DNA of 41,890 nucleotides, taken from the NCBI RefSeq assembly GCF_002934625.1, contig NZ_PTJD01000021.1:1-41890 (forward strand), in the 5' to 3' direction. Positions 8,053 through 16,244 of the stretch are shown piece after piece. Within the stretch, counting starts at the first letter, position 1; each line of letters begins with the position of its first letter. The DNA comes from Kineococcus xinjiangensis. GTDB lineage: Bacteria > Actinomycetota > Actinomycetes > Actinomycetales > Kineococcaceae. The notes under the pieces are model-generated. The model was given only the letters and a program-made list of their open reading frames with translations. It had not been told where the DNA came from and made no database searches. Both the position numbers and the translations under genes were made by a program.

Positions 8053-8376
8053 TCAGCGGACGGGGGCGCACGTACCGCTGTCGACCTGCCAGGTCCCCTC
8101 CGGTCCCTGCACGACGTGCAGGACGGTCCGGCCCTGGCGCACGGACGCAGCGGCGTCCGATCGCTCGATCTCCTCCCATGCCCCGGTCAGTCCGCTCACC
8201 ACGCTTCGATGACGCACGAGGTGCTCAGCCGCTTCGACCGGTGAGGGCTTGCCACCTCGGTCGGAGACCAGGCTGACGGCGAAGTCAGAGCACGACGTCT
8301 CAGAGCGAGGAGCTGACCCGATCGCCACGACCAGGCCCAGGGCGAGCGTGGCCATGCTTGCCAGACGTCGTCTCAT
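8053..8376 (-). CDS. Small putative secreted protein
   Basis: A 107-residue protein with a signal-peptide-like start (MRRRLASMATLALGLVVAIGSAP) and a small domain containing two cysteines (SCSDFAV near the start, GTCAPVR at the end) that may form a disulfide. The domain has the look of a short beta/alpha fold (LHVVQGPEGTWQVDSG). The ATG at 8376 sits inside a small hairpin (8369-8388, 7-bp arms) and lacks a clear Shine-Dalgarno. Function unknown. Confidence 0.6.
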   Translation of the reverse strand: MRRRLASMATLALGLVVAIGSAPRSETSCSDFAVSLVSDRGGKPSPVEAAEHLVRHRSVVSGLTGAWEEIERSDAAASVRQGRTVLHVVQGPEGTWQVDSGTCAPVR

Positions 8377-8453
8377 GGAGCTGAGACGTCGACGTTGGTG
8401 CCGCGGTTCCCCGCACCGCCCGGGCCTGGAACACCCCACTCTGACGCCGGTCG

Positions 8454-8483
8454 TGCGCGATCATGGGCGGCGGTGACGTGCTC
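8454..8483 (+). repeat. GATC-core dispersed repeat, copy 11
   Basis: 17 nt identical to copy 2 (8453-8469 against 1969-1985), followed by GGCGGTGACGTGC. Confidence 0.6.
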
Positions 8484-8545
8484 TGCTGACAGCGGTCACG
8501 TCGTGATGACTACAGGCCGAGACTGCGATCGACCTCCGCCTGCGG

Positions 8546-8821
8546 TCAGACGTGGACCGGTCCCAGCTCCTCGCGCATGTGCGCTACGTCGTCGGGAGTG
8601 AGGGCACCGGAGCCGTCTGCATCGGCGTGGTCGCTGTCTGCGCACTCGAGAGACCAGGCGATGCGACAGGGGCCGTTGTGATCGTCGGGAGCGGCGCACA
8701 ACGCCTCACCGATCACCGTCTGCAGCCGCTCCACCTGTCCAGGCGTGGCGAGGACATCCACAGAGAGCCGGAACGGACGGCGTCGATCAACGGCCAGCTG
8801 CTGGTCAGCGTCACCACTCAC
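8546..8821 (-). CDS. Small hypothetical protein with an EF-hand-like loop
   Basis: A 91-residue acidic protein. The reading frame is protein-like only downstream of 8821, where a GTG gives a start that avoids overlap with the next gene; no good Shine-Dalgarno precedes it. Residues DADGSGALTPDD match the 12-position EF-hand loop pattern (Asp1, Asp3, Ser5, Gly6, Leu8, acidic 12), flanked by a helix (DVAHMREEL). One loop alone is weak evidence for calcium binding. Two cysteines lie near CRIAWSLEC. No family recognised. Confidence 0.5.
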   Translation of the reverse strand: MSGDADQQLAVDRRRPFRLSVDVLATPGQVERLQTVIGEALCAAPDDHNGPCRIAWSLECADSDHADADGSGALTPDDVAHMREELGPVHV

Positions 8822-8888
8822 CCTGGGGACCGTAGCCGCACCGTCGTGCGACCGGCCGCCCGCTTCCGCGGATGATCTTGCGCTCGCG

Positions 8889-8911
8889 CCGCCGCCGTGC
8901 GGGCGCGGTCG
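8889..8911 (+). repeat. GATC-core repeat fragment, copy 12
   Basis: 8890-8910 is identical over 21 nt to 4621-4641. The GATC core itself is replaced by GGTC followed by an unrelated flank. Confidence 0.5.
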
Positions 8912-8937
8912 CAGCCGGGCTTCGCTGCTGGAGGAGG

Positions 8938-10074
8938 TCAGCTCCTGGCAGTGGGAGCCAGGGTGATCGTGAGGTGGCAGGTGCCGTCGGAGGGTCGATC
9001 GGCGTGGCTGCTGCGCCGCTTCCAGTTGAGTGGAGCGCTCAGGTGCACCGTGCCCGCGGCGGCGTGCACGACGGTGATCAGCCAGCCCGGGAAGTCCGCC
9101 CGGCAGGCACCACCGGCGAACTCCTGCCCCGGGGGCAGGGGTGGCCAGCCGAAGTCGATCGCGGGCCCGTCGGCGGCGTCGGCGACCACCAGAAGGTCTC
9201 CATCGCTGAGCACGGCCGCTCCCGGCTGCAGCCACCCCCTGGCATGGCCGTGCTCCTCAGCAGGCTGGACCTCGACGCTGAGGCAGAAGTGACCGGGCAG
9301 GTCACCACGCTCCTCCAGGGCCGTGGCCCCGTCCAGGGGGGTGATGCGCCCCAAGCCCACCGCGACCGCAGGAGCCGCTTCGGCCGGATCCTCAGGAACC
9401 ACCTCGGCGCGGACCGTGACCGTCCAGCCCTCCAGCGACGCCGCGGCCGCCTCCCGCGGGTCCGAGGCCGCCCCCCTTCCCGTGAGCACCTCAAGCTGCG
9501 GGTCCGTGCCCGGGTGCGCCCGCGCGGCGGCGGCGGCTACCTCCTGCACGCGGCGGAGCTTCTCCTCCCGCTGCTGCCGGTGGCGGCGGTGACGCTCGTC
9601 CAGCACCGCCAGGTCACTCTCCTGCGGCGGTGTCAGGGTCAGCGGCGCGATCTGCTGCTGCACCGAGCGGGCTTCGCCGGGAGTCAGGCTGGCGCTGATG
9701 CCGCTGCCGGCATCGCGGACGGTGAGGATGCGCATGCCGACCTCGTCGAAGGCGGCGAGGTAGCGGCACCAGCCGGCATAGACCAGCAGCGCCAGCCAGT
9801 GGGCCTCCGGATCCGCCAGCTCCCTGACGGTGTCGTTGCTGTGCCGCACCCCGGCACCGCCGGCCATGCGCAACCGGATCTGCGCCTCCATGGCCAGCAC
9901 GTCGAAGTCGTCGCGGTGGTCGGAGTGCACCTCCACGTGCAACCGCTGGATGCGGGGACGGACCGTCTGCAGCAGCACGGCGCACACCTGCTGCGCGACC
10001 ACCGGACCGCTCAGCTCCTCCACCACCACGTACGGCACCTGCTGCACAGTCGGCACCAGGCCATGCTGACCCAT
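8938..10074 (-). CDS. Conserved hypothetical protein with a charged central helix
   Basis: A 378-residue protein without signal peptide or membrane segment. The N-terminal half is an alpha/beta domain (VPYVVVEELSGPVVAQQVCAV; IQRLHVEVHSDHRDDFDVLA). The middle is a strongly charged, probably coiled-coil helix (LDERHRRHRQQREEKLRRVQE). The C-terminal part (about 230-378) is beta-rich and ends LTITLAPTARS. The start ATG at 10074 follows GGGG closely and is uncertain. No family recognised. Confidence 0.6.
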   Translation of the reverse strand: MGQHGLVPTVQQVPYVVVEELSGPVVAQQVCAVLLQTVRPRIQRLHVEVHSDHRDDFDVLAMEAQIRLRMAGGAGVRHSNDTVRELADPEAHWLALLVYAGWCRYLAAFDEVGMRILTVRDAGSGISASLTPGEARSVQQQIAPLTLTPPQESDLAVLDERHRRHRQQREEKLRRVQEVAAAAARAHPGTDPQLEVLTGRGAASDPREAAAASLEGWTVTVRAEVVPEDPAEAAPAVAVGLGRITPLDGATALEERGDLPGHFCLSVEVQPAEEHGHARGWLQPGAAVLSDGDLLVVADAADGPAIDFGWPPLPPGQEFAGGACRADFPGWLITVVHAAAGTVHLSAPLNWKRRSSHADRPSDGTCHLTITLAPTARS

Positions 10075-10091
10075 CCCCGACACCACCGACC

Positions 10092-10163
10092 GAACGTCCG
10101 ACTTCGACGCACTGCGGGCGTGATCGTGGCCGTCGTTTCGGGGCCGATCAGGATCGGTGCAGT
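10092..10163 (+). repeat. Two GATC-core repeat units (copies 13-14)
   Basis: GAACGTCCGACTTCGACGC ... GGGCGTGATCGTGGCCG, then CGGGGCCGATCAGGATCGGTG. The second unit matches the GGGGCGAGATCAAGGTCGG form at 7999. The pair lies between the 8938-10074 gene and the sigma gene at 10216. Confidence 0.5.
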
Positions 10164-10215
10164 CGGGGATGCACCCTTTGGTCGTGGTGTGCGTCTTCAG
10201 GGTGTGGGAGGCGAC

Positions 10216-10852
10216 GTGGGAGCAGCGGGGTCGGTGCTGAGCCAGGCTCCGCTGCTCGACGTGGAGGCGGCCGAGGTGGAGGAGGACTACCGGGGCCTCT
10301 TCGTCGTCCACTTCGTGTCTCTGGTCCGTCTGGCCCAGCTCTGTGGCGCCGATGACCCCGAGGACATCGCCCAGGAGGCGCTGGTGCGTCTGCACCAGCG
10401 GATGCACCGGCTGCAGGACCCGGCGGCAGCGTTGGCCTACGTCCGCCGCAGTGTCATCAACCTCTCCACCTCCCGCCTGCGCCGGCTGCTGCTGGAGCGG
10501 CGCACCCCTGGTGAGGTCCCGCGGGAGGTGCCGTCTCCGGAGACGCAGGTGCTCACCGAGCAGCGTCGCCTGGCTCTGCACGCCGCACTGGGGCAGCTCC
10601 CGGCGCGGCAGCGCCATGCCCTGCTGCTGCGGTACTGGCTGGACCTGCCGGTGGCTGAGGTCGCCGCTGTCCTCGGCTGCCGGGTGGGCAGCGCCAAGTC
10701 GATCCTTGCGCGGCGCTCTCATCGCCATGGACGACGTCCCACCTGGTTCCGCAGCCGACTCCAGGTCCCCGACACCCACCAGCACATCCCCGCTCATCAC
10801 GGAGGGCCACGGCGCACGACCATCCGACGTCGACGCCGAGCCGGCGCGATGA
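10216..10852 (+). pseudogene. SigE/ECF-type sigma factor gene with a frameshift near its 3' end
   Basis: Codes for a sigma factor: region 2 around FVVHFVSLVRLAQLCGADDP and EDIAQEALVRLHQRM, region 4 around LPARQRHALLLRYWLD and AAVLGCRVGSAKSILAR. The GTG at 10216 has GGGAGG a few bases upstream. After SILAR the frame runs on open across the antisense strand of later genes, which is implausible. Removing one base near 10711-10716 gives SILARALIAMDDVPPGS and a stop at 10852, a natural sigma C-terminus. The frameshift may be real decay or a sequencing error. An ATG overlaps the restored stop (ATGA, 10849-10852), as in the other modules, but no anti-sigma gene follows. Confidence 0.65.
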
Positions 10853-10911
10853 GGGGTCGCCGGCGTCGCATCCACCTTCCCGCGAGGCGGTGCCTGGACG
10901 GGCCGGGGACC

Positions 10912-11328
10912 TCAGCGATCCGCGGCGCCGCGCGCGCGGTTCGAATGAGCGCGCATCACGCGTTGGCTGTCGTCCGCAGACAGCTCCGGCAGGGTGATCA
11001 CGCGACCCCGGGCACAGGTCACGTGGAGCAGGCGGGGGCCACCCGATGGGTCAAGGCGTACGTGCTCGACGCTTCGCCAGGGCAGACGCCGCTTCCAGGG
11101 GGTGCCGTCGTAGATGACCAAGCCTTCGGGGCTGAGCGCCACGTGGGCCCGTCGCCGGAGCAGTCCCTGCACGATCATGCCCAGACTGATGATGAGTGGA
11201 CCTCCGAGCGAAAGCGACTCGCGGTACCACATCGCCGCCGCAACGATGATCGTGCACGCCGCGCCGACGCCCATGAGCCACGTGCTCGCTCGCGACGGGA
11301 TCGCACGGAGGACGGTCACCTGCGACAT
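10912..11328 (-). CDS. Bacterial PH-domain-like membrane protein
   Basis: A 138-residue protein. Two hydrophobic segments at about 15-33 and 40-56 form a membrane hairpin. A small beta-rich domain follows (HVALSPEGLVIYDGTPWKRRLPW, then VEHVRLD and LLHVTCARGRVITLP), the arrangement of DUF/PH-type proteins in actinobacteria. The function is unknown beyond likely membrane association. The gene occupies the place where the anti-sigma partner of the 10216 sigma gene would be expected, but on the opposite strand. Confidence 0.65.
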   Translation of the reverse strand: MSQVTVLRAIPSRASTWLMGVGAACTIIVAAAMWYRESLSLGGPLIISLGMIVQGLLRRRAHVALSPEGLVIYDGTPWKRRLPWRSVEHVRLDPSGGPRLLHVTCARGRVITLPELSADDSQRVMRAHSNRARGAADR

Positions 11329-11375
11329 GGGGTCATCGTGCAGCCGACGATGACTCGTCGCACCCGATCACGGGC

Positions 11376-11418
11376 GAACGCCCGCGTCTGCCGCCGCTCA
11401 AGCTGGGTCGTGACCGGA
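11376..11418 (+). repeat. GATC-core dispersed repeat, diverged copy 15
   Basis: GAACGCCCGCGTCTGCCGC, CGCTCAAG and GTCGTGACCGG follow the same order as the 4717-4768 copy. GATCACGG lies just upstream at 11366. Confidence 0.4.
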
Positions 11419-11541
11419 CGGCGGCCCGTACGAGCCCTGCCCTCACGGTCATCTCGCGACGTCAGTGCGCCCGCGAGCTGCCGCGGTGGGCTTCCGGTGG
11501 CCCAGAGGGCTCAGCCGTGCGGGGTCGGCGCGCCGGCTCGG

Positions 11542-12858
11542 TCAGGGGATGTCGCGGCTGGCCAGGATGAGCTCGACGGCGGCGACGGGCTCGCGGGGGA
11601 CGTGCAGGGCCATGCGGTACCAGACGCCCCCGCCCGGCTCCGTGGGTGCGGCGGGGCCCCGCCTGGTCCAGCCGATGCGGGTGTGCCCGGGCAGGCTGTG
11701 CTGCACGCCGAGGCGGCTGCCGTTGACGGTGATGCCGGTGTAGGCGCCGGCCGGCTCGGTCAGCGAGGTGGCCCGGCGCCCACGTTCCTCCTGGGGGGCG
11801 CGCGTGAAGGGGGAGTAGCCCACCGAGCCGACGACCCAGCCCTCCTCCTCGGCGTCGTGCAGGGCGACTCGTGTCAGGTCCGCCTCCGCAGGCGCCCAGA
11901 GCAGGTAGATCTCCAGTTCCATCGGTTCACCGTTGGGCAGGGAACTGCCGCGCGCGGGGAGCGGATCCGCGTCGCTGGTCCAGAACATCCTGGACGTCAG
12001 GCACAGCAGGCGCCGCCCCGCCTTCTCCAGCGGCGTCAGGGACGGCAGGGCGAAGCCGAGCCAGTCCTCCACCTCCGCGCGGGTGTGCTGGTGCATGGTC
12101 CGGCTGATGCTGTTGGCTCCTCCGTCCTGGCGACGGGAGCGGCGCGTGAGCCTGGGGGTCATGCGCCGGCCGGGGCGCAGTGCGCCCAGCGCCCGGCGCA
12201 GGTGCTCGTTCAGCGGCAGCTGCGCCACCGGGTAGGGGTTGGCGTGGGCGGCGCGGGCGATGGCCGCCTCCTCCTCAGCCGCCGGGTGCAGCGCGAGGTG
12301 CTCCTGCCGCCACGGCTCGCCGGCGGCGTCCGCACGCCGGCTGCGGTCGCCGACGCCCGTCTCGACGCCGTACGGGTCGTCCTCGGGATCCAGGTGCACC
12401 TGCAGGCTGCGGCAGGCCAGTGCACCGCCGTACCCGGTCGCGGCCAGGGCCTCCAGCCAGTCGATGCGCGCCCGCGGTCGCGCGTCGGGGTCGTCCGGGT
12501 GCGGTGGGCTGATCTCGATGAAGCCGGCCGCGTCCATCGCGCTGAGCCAGTTGCTGGTGCGCTGCAGCAACCGCACCGCGGCCGGCGGGCCGCTGAGCTC
12601 GCTGAAGGCCCGCTCCAGCGACTCCGCCAGCTCCCGCTCGTCCCTGCATCGTCGTCCCGTCGAGCATGCAGCAAACGTCAGCCTCCTCGCCGCAGTCCGG
12701 CTGGCCGACGCGGTGATTCCCCGCGTGGACGGCCTGCGCGGTGAGCGCCTCGCGCCCTGTTCCTCGTGCGCGACGACGGCCCCGACTCTGTAGAGGCACG
12801 ACCGGACCCGTTCGTCCCCGATGTCGAAGGGCCGTGCCTCCACGTCGCCGGTCTCCAC
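11542..12858 (-). CDS. Hypothetical protein
   Basis: A 438-residue protein with no recognised family. There is no signal peptide or membrane segment. Residues about 40-75 are basic and probably disordered. The central part is helical and acidic (DERELAESLERAFSEL; NWLSAMDAAGFIEISPP). The C-terminal ~150 residues look beta-rich (LEIYLLWAPAEADLTRVAL; GVWYRMALHVPREPVAAVELIL). The GTG start at 12858 has no clear Shine-Dalgarno, so the true start may be further in. The gene is divergent from the methyltransferase at 12971. Confidence 0.6.
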   Translation of the reverse strand: METGDVEARPFDIGDERVRSCLYRVGAVVAHEEQGARRSPRRPSTRGITASASRTAARRLTFAACSTGRRCRDERELAESLERAFSELSGPPAAVRLLQRTSNWLSAMDAAGFIEISPPHPDDPDARPRARIDWLEALAATGYGGALACRSLQVHLDPEDDPYGVETGVGDRSRRADAAGEPWRQEHLALHPAAEEEAAIARAAHANPYPVAQLPLNEHLRRALGALRPGRRMTPRLTRRSRRQDGGANSISRTMHQHTRAEVEDWLGFALPSLTPLEKAGRRLLCLTSRMFWTSDADPLPARGSSLPNGEPMELEIYLLWAPAEADLTRVALHDAEEEGWVVGSVGYSPFTRAPQEERGRRATSLTEPAGAYTGITVNGSRLGVQHSLPGHTRIGWTRRGPAAPTEPGGGVWYRMALHVPREPVAAVELILASRDIP

Positions 12859-12909
12859 CGGCTCGCGTGCCGGCCCCGCGCAGCGCCGCCGGGGGCCGCG
12901 GCAGTCCCA

Positions 12910-12960
12910 TAGTGTGGTCCCTCCACCGGCGGACCTGAGACGTCGTCACGACACCTGGAG
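12910..12960 (+). promoter_or_regulatory. Promoter -10 and ribosome binding site for the methyltransferase gene
   Basis: TAGTGT at 12910-12915 fits the actinobacterial TAnnnT -10 box. GGAG at 12957-12960 lies 10 nt before the GTG start and decides the choice of that start over earlier in-frame codons. Confidence 0.45.
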
Positions 12961-12970
12961 CGGCAGACCC

Positions 12971-13672
12971 GTGCACGACGACTTGCGAACCGGCGGAGCG
13001 GGGTCCGAGGAGGACGAGGCCATCGCGCTGTACTACGACGACTTCGCCCCGCACTACGTGTCGGGCTGGCGGTCCCTGGAGCACTACGGCCCCCTCGTCG
13101 CGGACTTCCTGCTGCGCACCGTGACGCCGGAGTGCCGGGTGCTGGACGTCGGATGCGGCCCGGGACAGCTGACGAGGAACCTCGCGCCGAGCGTCTCCGT
13201 CACGGGCATCGACCTGTCGCCGCGGATGCTCGCGGTCGCCGGCCGGGAACGACCCGGGGGCCGGTACGAGCAGCACGACTTCCACGACCCGCTGCCGGAG
13301 AGCTGGGGACGCTTCGATGTCGTCATCGCCGTGGGGTGCCTGGAGTTCTGCCGCGACCTCGCCTCGACGCTGCGCAATCTCGCCGACGTCTGCGCACCCG
13401 GGGCGCGCCTGCTGGTGGGAGTCGTCGAGGACCGCGCCAGCCGGGAACCGGGCCGTTCCCGGCGTGCGTTCTCCGACGCCGGCCTGCCCGGGGTCGACAT
13501 GCACTGCTACGACGCCACCGCGCAGTTGAGCGCGGTCACGTCCGCGGGGCTGGCGCCGTGGTCGTACCGGTTCGTCCCGGCGTGGCGGCACGAGGAGTAC
13601 TCCTACGTCGTGCAGTACGGGCTGTGGGAACTCCGCAAGGAGGTGACCGGCTCCTCGTCGACCGGTTCTTGA
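12971..13672 (+). CDS. Class I SAM-dependent methyltransferase
   Basis: A 233-residue enzyme expected to transfer a methyl group from S-adenosylmethionine to an unknown acceptor. Motif I is VLDVGCGPGQL, the acidic residue after the second strand is in VTGIDLSPRML, and the later strand FDVVIAVGCLEF and motif LLVGVVED complete the Rossmann-like core. The N-terminus (YYDDFAPHYVSGWRSLEHYG) is the usual substrate-side lid. The GTG start is set by the GGAG ten bases upstream. Neighbours give no hint of substrate. Confidence 0.85.
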   Translation: MHDDLRTGGAGSEEDEAIALYYDDFAPHYVSGWRSLEHYGPLVADFLLRTVTPECRVLDVGCGPGQLTRNLAPSVSVTGIDLSPRMLAVAGRERPGGRYEQHDFHDPLPESWGRFDVVIAVGCLEFCRDLASTLRNLADVCAPGARLLVGVVEDRASREPGRSRRAFSDAGLPGVDMHCYDATAQLSAVTSAGLAPWSYRFVPAWRHEEYSYVVQYGLWELRKEVTGSSSTGS

Positions 13673-13690
13673 CAGCGCCGGACGACCTGA

Positions 13691-13792
13691 GGACGTCCGT
13701 CTCACGACGTCCATCGGCTCGCGCTGCGGCGGGCCGTCCCCTCCGCCTCGTTCCTCTGTCGCGTCGACGAAGTCCGCGCCAGACGGACGTCC
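13691..13792. repeat. 12-bp inverted repeat with 78-nt spacer
   Basis: GGACGTCCGTCT (13691-13702) and its exact complement AGACGGACGTCC (13781-13792). Each arm contains the 8-bp palindrome GGACGTCC. It sits in the gap between the methyltransferase and the c-di-GMP gene and could be an operator pair or the edge of a small decayed element. Confidence 0.5.
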
Positions 13793-13832
13793 CGTCGGGA
13801 CCACCCCGGGGTGTGGCGGGGGAGAGGTGGAG

Positions 13833-13985
13833 ATGGACCTCGGCCCGGACCTCCTCGTGCCGGACGGCGTTCTGCGCGACATCTGGGTGCTCGACACGCG
13901 CACCGGCGACGTCACCTTCTGCGGATCCCGATGCCGGCCAGTGCGGGTCCTGTTGGGACCGTCGGTCGCATCTCTCGCTGTGGTG
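13833..13985 (+). pseudogene. Possible 5' fragment of a truncated gene
   Basis: After a strong GGGGAGAGGTGGAG ribosome binding site, an ATG opens a frame that begins MDLGPDLLVPDGVLRDIWVL, which looks like a real protein start. It then loses protein character and runs antisense into the GGDEF-EAL gene. This suggests that only the beginning of a gene is left. The family is not recognised and the end coordinate is arbitrary. Confidence 0.3.
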
Positions 13986-15863
13986 TCAGGAGCGGTTGTA
14001 GTGGGTGACGAGGCGGGTGACGTCATCGACGGTTTGGGGGCGGGCGAGGTGGTAACCCTGGAGCAGGTGACAGCCCGCGCCGGTGAGGTAGACCTTCTGT
14101 GCTTCGGTTTCCACGCCTTCTGCGATGACCCGCAGGTCGAGACTGCCGGCGACAGTGAGGACGGCGTTCAACAGGCTGCGGCAGCGGGCGTCGTCGGGGA
14201 GGCCTGCGACGAAGGACTGATCGATCTTGGCGTAGGACACGGGGAGGCCGATGATGCGGGACAGGGAGGAGTACCCGGTGCCGAAGTCGTCGACGGCGAG
14301 GGGATGCCCTGCGCACGAGTAGTCGCCGAGGACGGAGGCCAGGGCCGGGTCGGCGAAAGCATCCTCGAGGACCTCCAGGCCTATGTCGGCCGTCTTCAGC
14401 TCGTGCGTGCTGAGGCTGATGGTGATCGCCTCGCGCAGGGCCGGGTCGGCCAACTCTCGCGGGCCGACGTTGCAGAAGATCACACGTGGCGCGGATTCGC
14501 CCAGCTCGCGGCGCCAGGTGGCCAACTGGGCGCACGCGGTCTCGACGACCCAGGCCGCCAGCCGTGAGAGGAAGCCGTTGCAGCCCGCGTGGTGGATGAA
14601 CTGCTGGGCAGTGAGGAGGCCGTGTTCGGGGTGCTGCCAGCGGAGCAGGGCCTCCACGGCCTCGATGCGCTCGTCGGTCGCGTCGAGGATCGGCTGGTAG
14701 TGCAGCAGCAACTGCCCGCTCTCCAGGGCCTTGCCGAGGTCACGTTGCAGGCGGCGGCCGAAACCCACTGTCGCGCCCCGGGTGTGGTCGCGGACGACGA
14801 CGGTGTTGCGGCCCCGCTCCTTCGCCGCGTACATGGCGACATCAGCGTCTTGGAGCAGTTCCTGCGCGCTGGGCCCGGCGTGGGAGACGGCGATGCCGAT
14901 GCTGGCTGAGACCACGAGATCCTCGCCGGCCACCCGGACCGGTTGACTCAGGGCCGCCCGCAGTCGCGCGGTGATGGCGGCGACCGTCCGGTCCAGTTCC
15001 GGCGCCTTCGCGGGCAGGTCCTCGCACAGCAGGACGAACTCGTCCCCGGCGAGGCGGGCGAGGGTGTCTCCGGCACGGAGCGTGGCGTTGATCCGGCGGG
15101 TGATCTCGATGAGGACGTCGTCTCCGGCGGCGTGACCGAAGGTGTCGTTGACCTCCTTGAAGCGGTCCAGGTCGAGGAAGGCCACCGCGAGGACCCTGTC
15201 GCGGCGGGTTGCGGTGGCCAGGGCGTGCTCGATGCGGTCGTGGAGCACACTGCGGTTGGGCAGCCCGGTGAGCTGGTCGTGCATGGAGCGGTGTTCGATC
15301 TCCAGGTGGGCGAGGTACGCGGCGTCACGGTCGGAGGCCATCACCAGGTAGGAGGCTGCCACGTCGGCGAGCAGCCGCGCGACGGCGAGTTCCCGCTCCG
15401 GCCAGGCGCGCGCACGGGTTCGGTACAAGTCGAGGACGCCCCAGACTCGGCCGCGGGCACGCAGCGGCACCGCGGCCACGGCACGGAGGCCCAGCGCCGA
15501 GGCCTCCGCAGCGAACTGCGGCCAGCGCTGCTGCTGGGCGGCGATGTCCGTGACGGTGACCATCGCGTCCCAGTCGACCGCGTCACGGCAGGGGCCCTGC
15601 TGCAGCTCCTCCTGCAGCCTCTCCAGGTCGGTGACCTGCTCGTCGGAGTGTGCGACGCGGGCGCAGGCGCTGCCCGCGGATTCCCGCACGGCCATCACCG
15701 CGACCGCGGTACCGGTTCCGCCCAGGGCGACCGCCGCGGCCTCGCGCAGCTCGCGCAGGATCCCTCCGCTGCTGAAGTCTCGGATGGCGGCGTCGGCGAG
15801 ACGCCCTACAGCCGTCGTCAAGGCCTGTTCCTTGTTCATCGTCGTGCTCGACTCTTCGCCCAT
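13986..15863 (-). CDS. GAF-GGDEF-EAL protein (cyclic di-GMP turnover)
   Basis: A 625-residue cytoplasmic signalling protein. GAF domain about 30-175; GGDEF about 195-355 with signature AGDEF (272-276) and an intact product-inhibition site RxxD (RAGD, 263-266); EAL about 375-615. The EAL part keeps EALLRW (404 on), the Asn of FCNVGPREL, DDFGTGYSSL (525-534), the Lys of AKIDQ and the Glu of AEGVET, so phosphodiesterase activity is likely. The AGDEF form is usually active in cyclases. The ATG at 15863 is used; 15839 is an alternative. Both activities in one protein make the net direction of c-di-GMP change uncertain. Confidence 0.93.
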   Translation of the reverse strand: MGEESSTTMNKEQALTTAVGRLADAAIRDFSSGGILRELREAAAVALGGTGTAVAVMAVRESAGSACARVAHSDEQVTDLERLQEELQQGPCRDAVDWDAMVTVTDIAAQQQRWPQFAAEASALGLRAVAAVPLRARGRVWGVLDLYRTRARAWPERELAVARLLADVAASYLVMASDRDAAYLAHLEIEHRSMHDQLTGLPNRSVLHDRIEHALATATRRDRVLAVAFLDLDRFKEVNDTFGHAAGDDVLIEITRRINATLRAGDTLARLAGDEFVLLCEDLPAKAPELDRTVAAITARLRAALSQPVRVAGEDLVVSASIGIAVSHAGPSAQELLQDADVAMYAAKERGRNTVVVRDHTRGATVGFGRRLQRDLGKALESGQLLLHYQPILDATDERIEAVEALLRWQHPEHGLLTAQQFIHHAGCNGFLSRLAAWVVETACAQLATWRRELGESAPRVIFCNVGPRELADPALREAITISLSTHELKTADIGLEVLEDAFADPALASVLGDYSCAGHPLAVDDFGTGYSSLSRIIGLPVSYAKIDQSFVAGLPDDARCRSLLNAVLTVAGSLDLRVIAEGVETEAQKVYLTGAGCHLLQGYHLARPQTVDDVTRLVTHYNRS

Positions 15864-16244
15864 CACGGGTCCCGTCTGCGGCGCCGCCCGAGCATCGCCA
15901 CGGCGCCTGCGCCGGTCCACCTGCGGCGCGCGAGGCGGCGGCGGAGGCTCACCGGGCAGCGCCACCGGCAGAGGAGCACGCGGCGGCAGCGTCATGAGGG
16001 TGGGAGGTGATGCTCGTTCGGAGATCCGCTCCAAGCGGCGTCTCAGAGACGTCATCCGCGAACGGCACTGCGTCGAAGTTCCAGTGCACGGCAAGCTCCC
16101 GGTACTACGTACTGTACGGCTGTCGCCACGCAAAGTCACTACGGGTGGCGCCATCGGCCCTGGGTGCCTCCTCTGACACGGCAGCCCCGGCGGCGGGCCC
16201 GGTGCCGACGGTCAGTGGTTCAGGGCAGCGCCCGGCCTGTCGGG

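Noticed and set aside
8872-12744. A 1290-codon open frame on the plus strand
   Set aside because: Only the part near 10216-10712 is protein-like (sigma factor). The rest is antisense to genes with clear domain or coding character, an effect of very high G+C.
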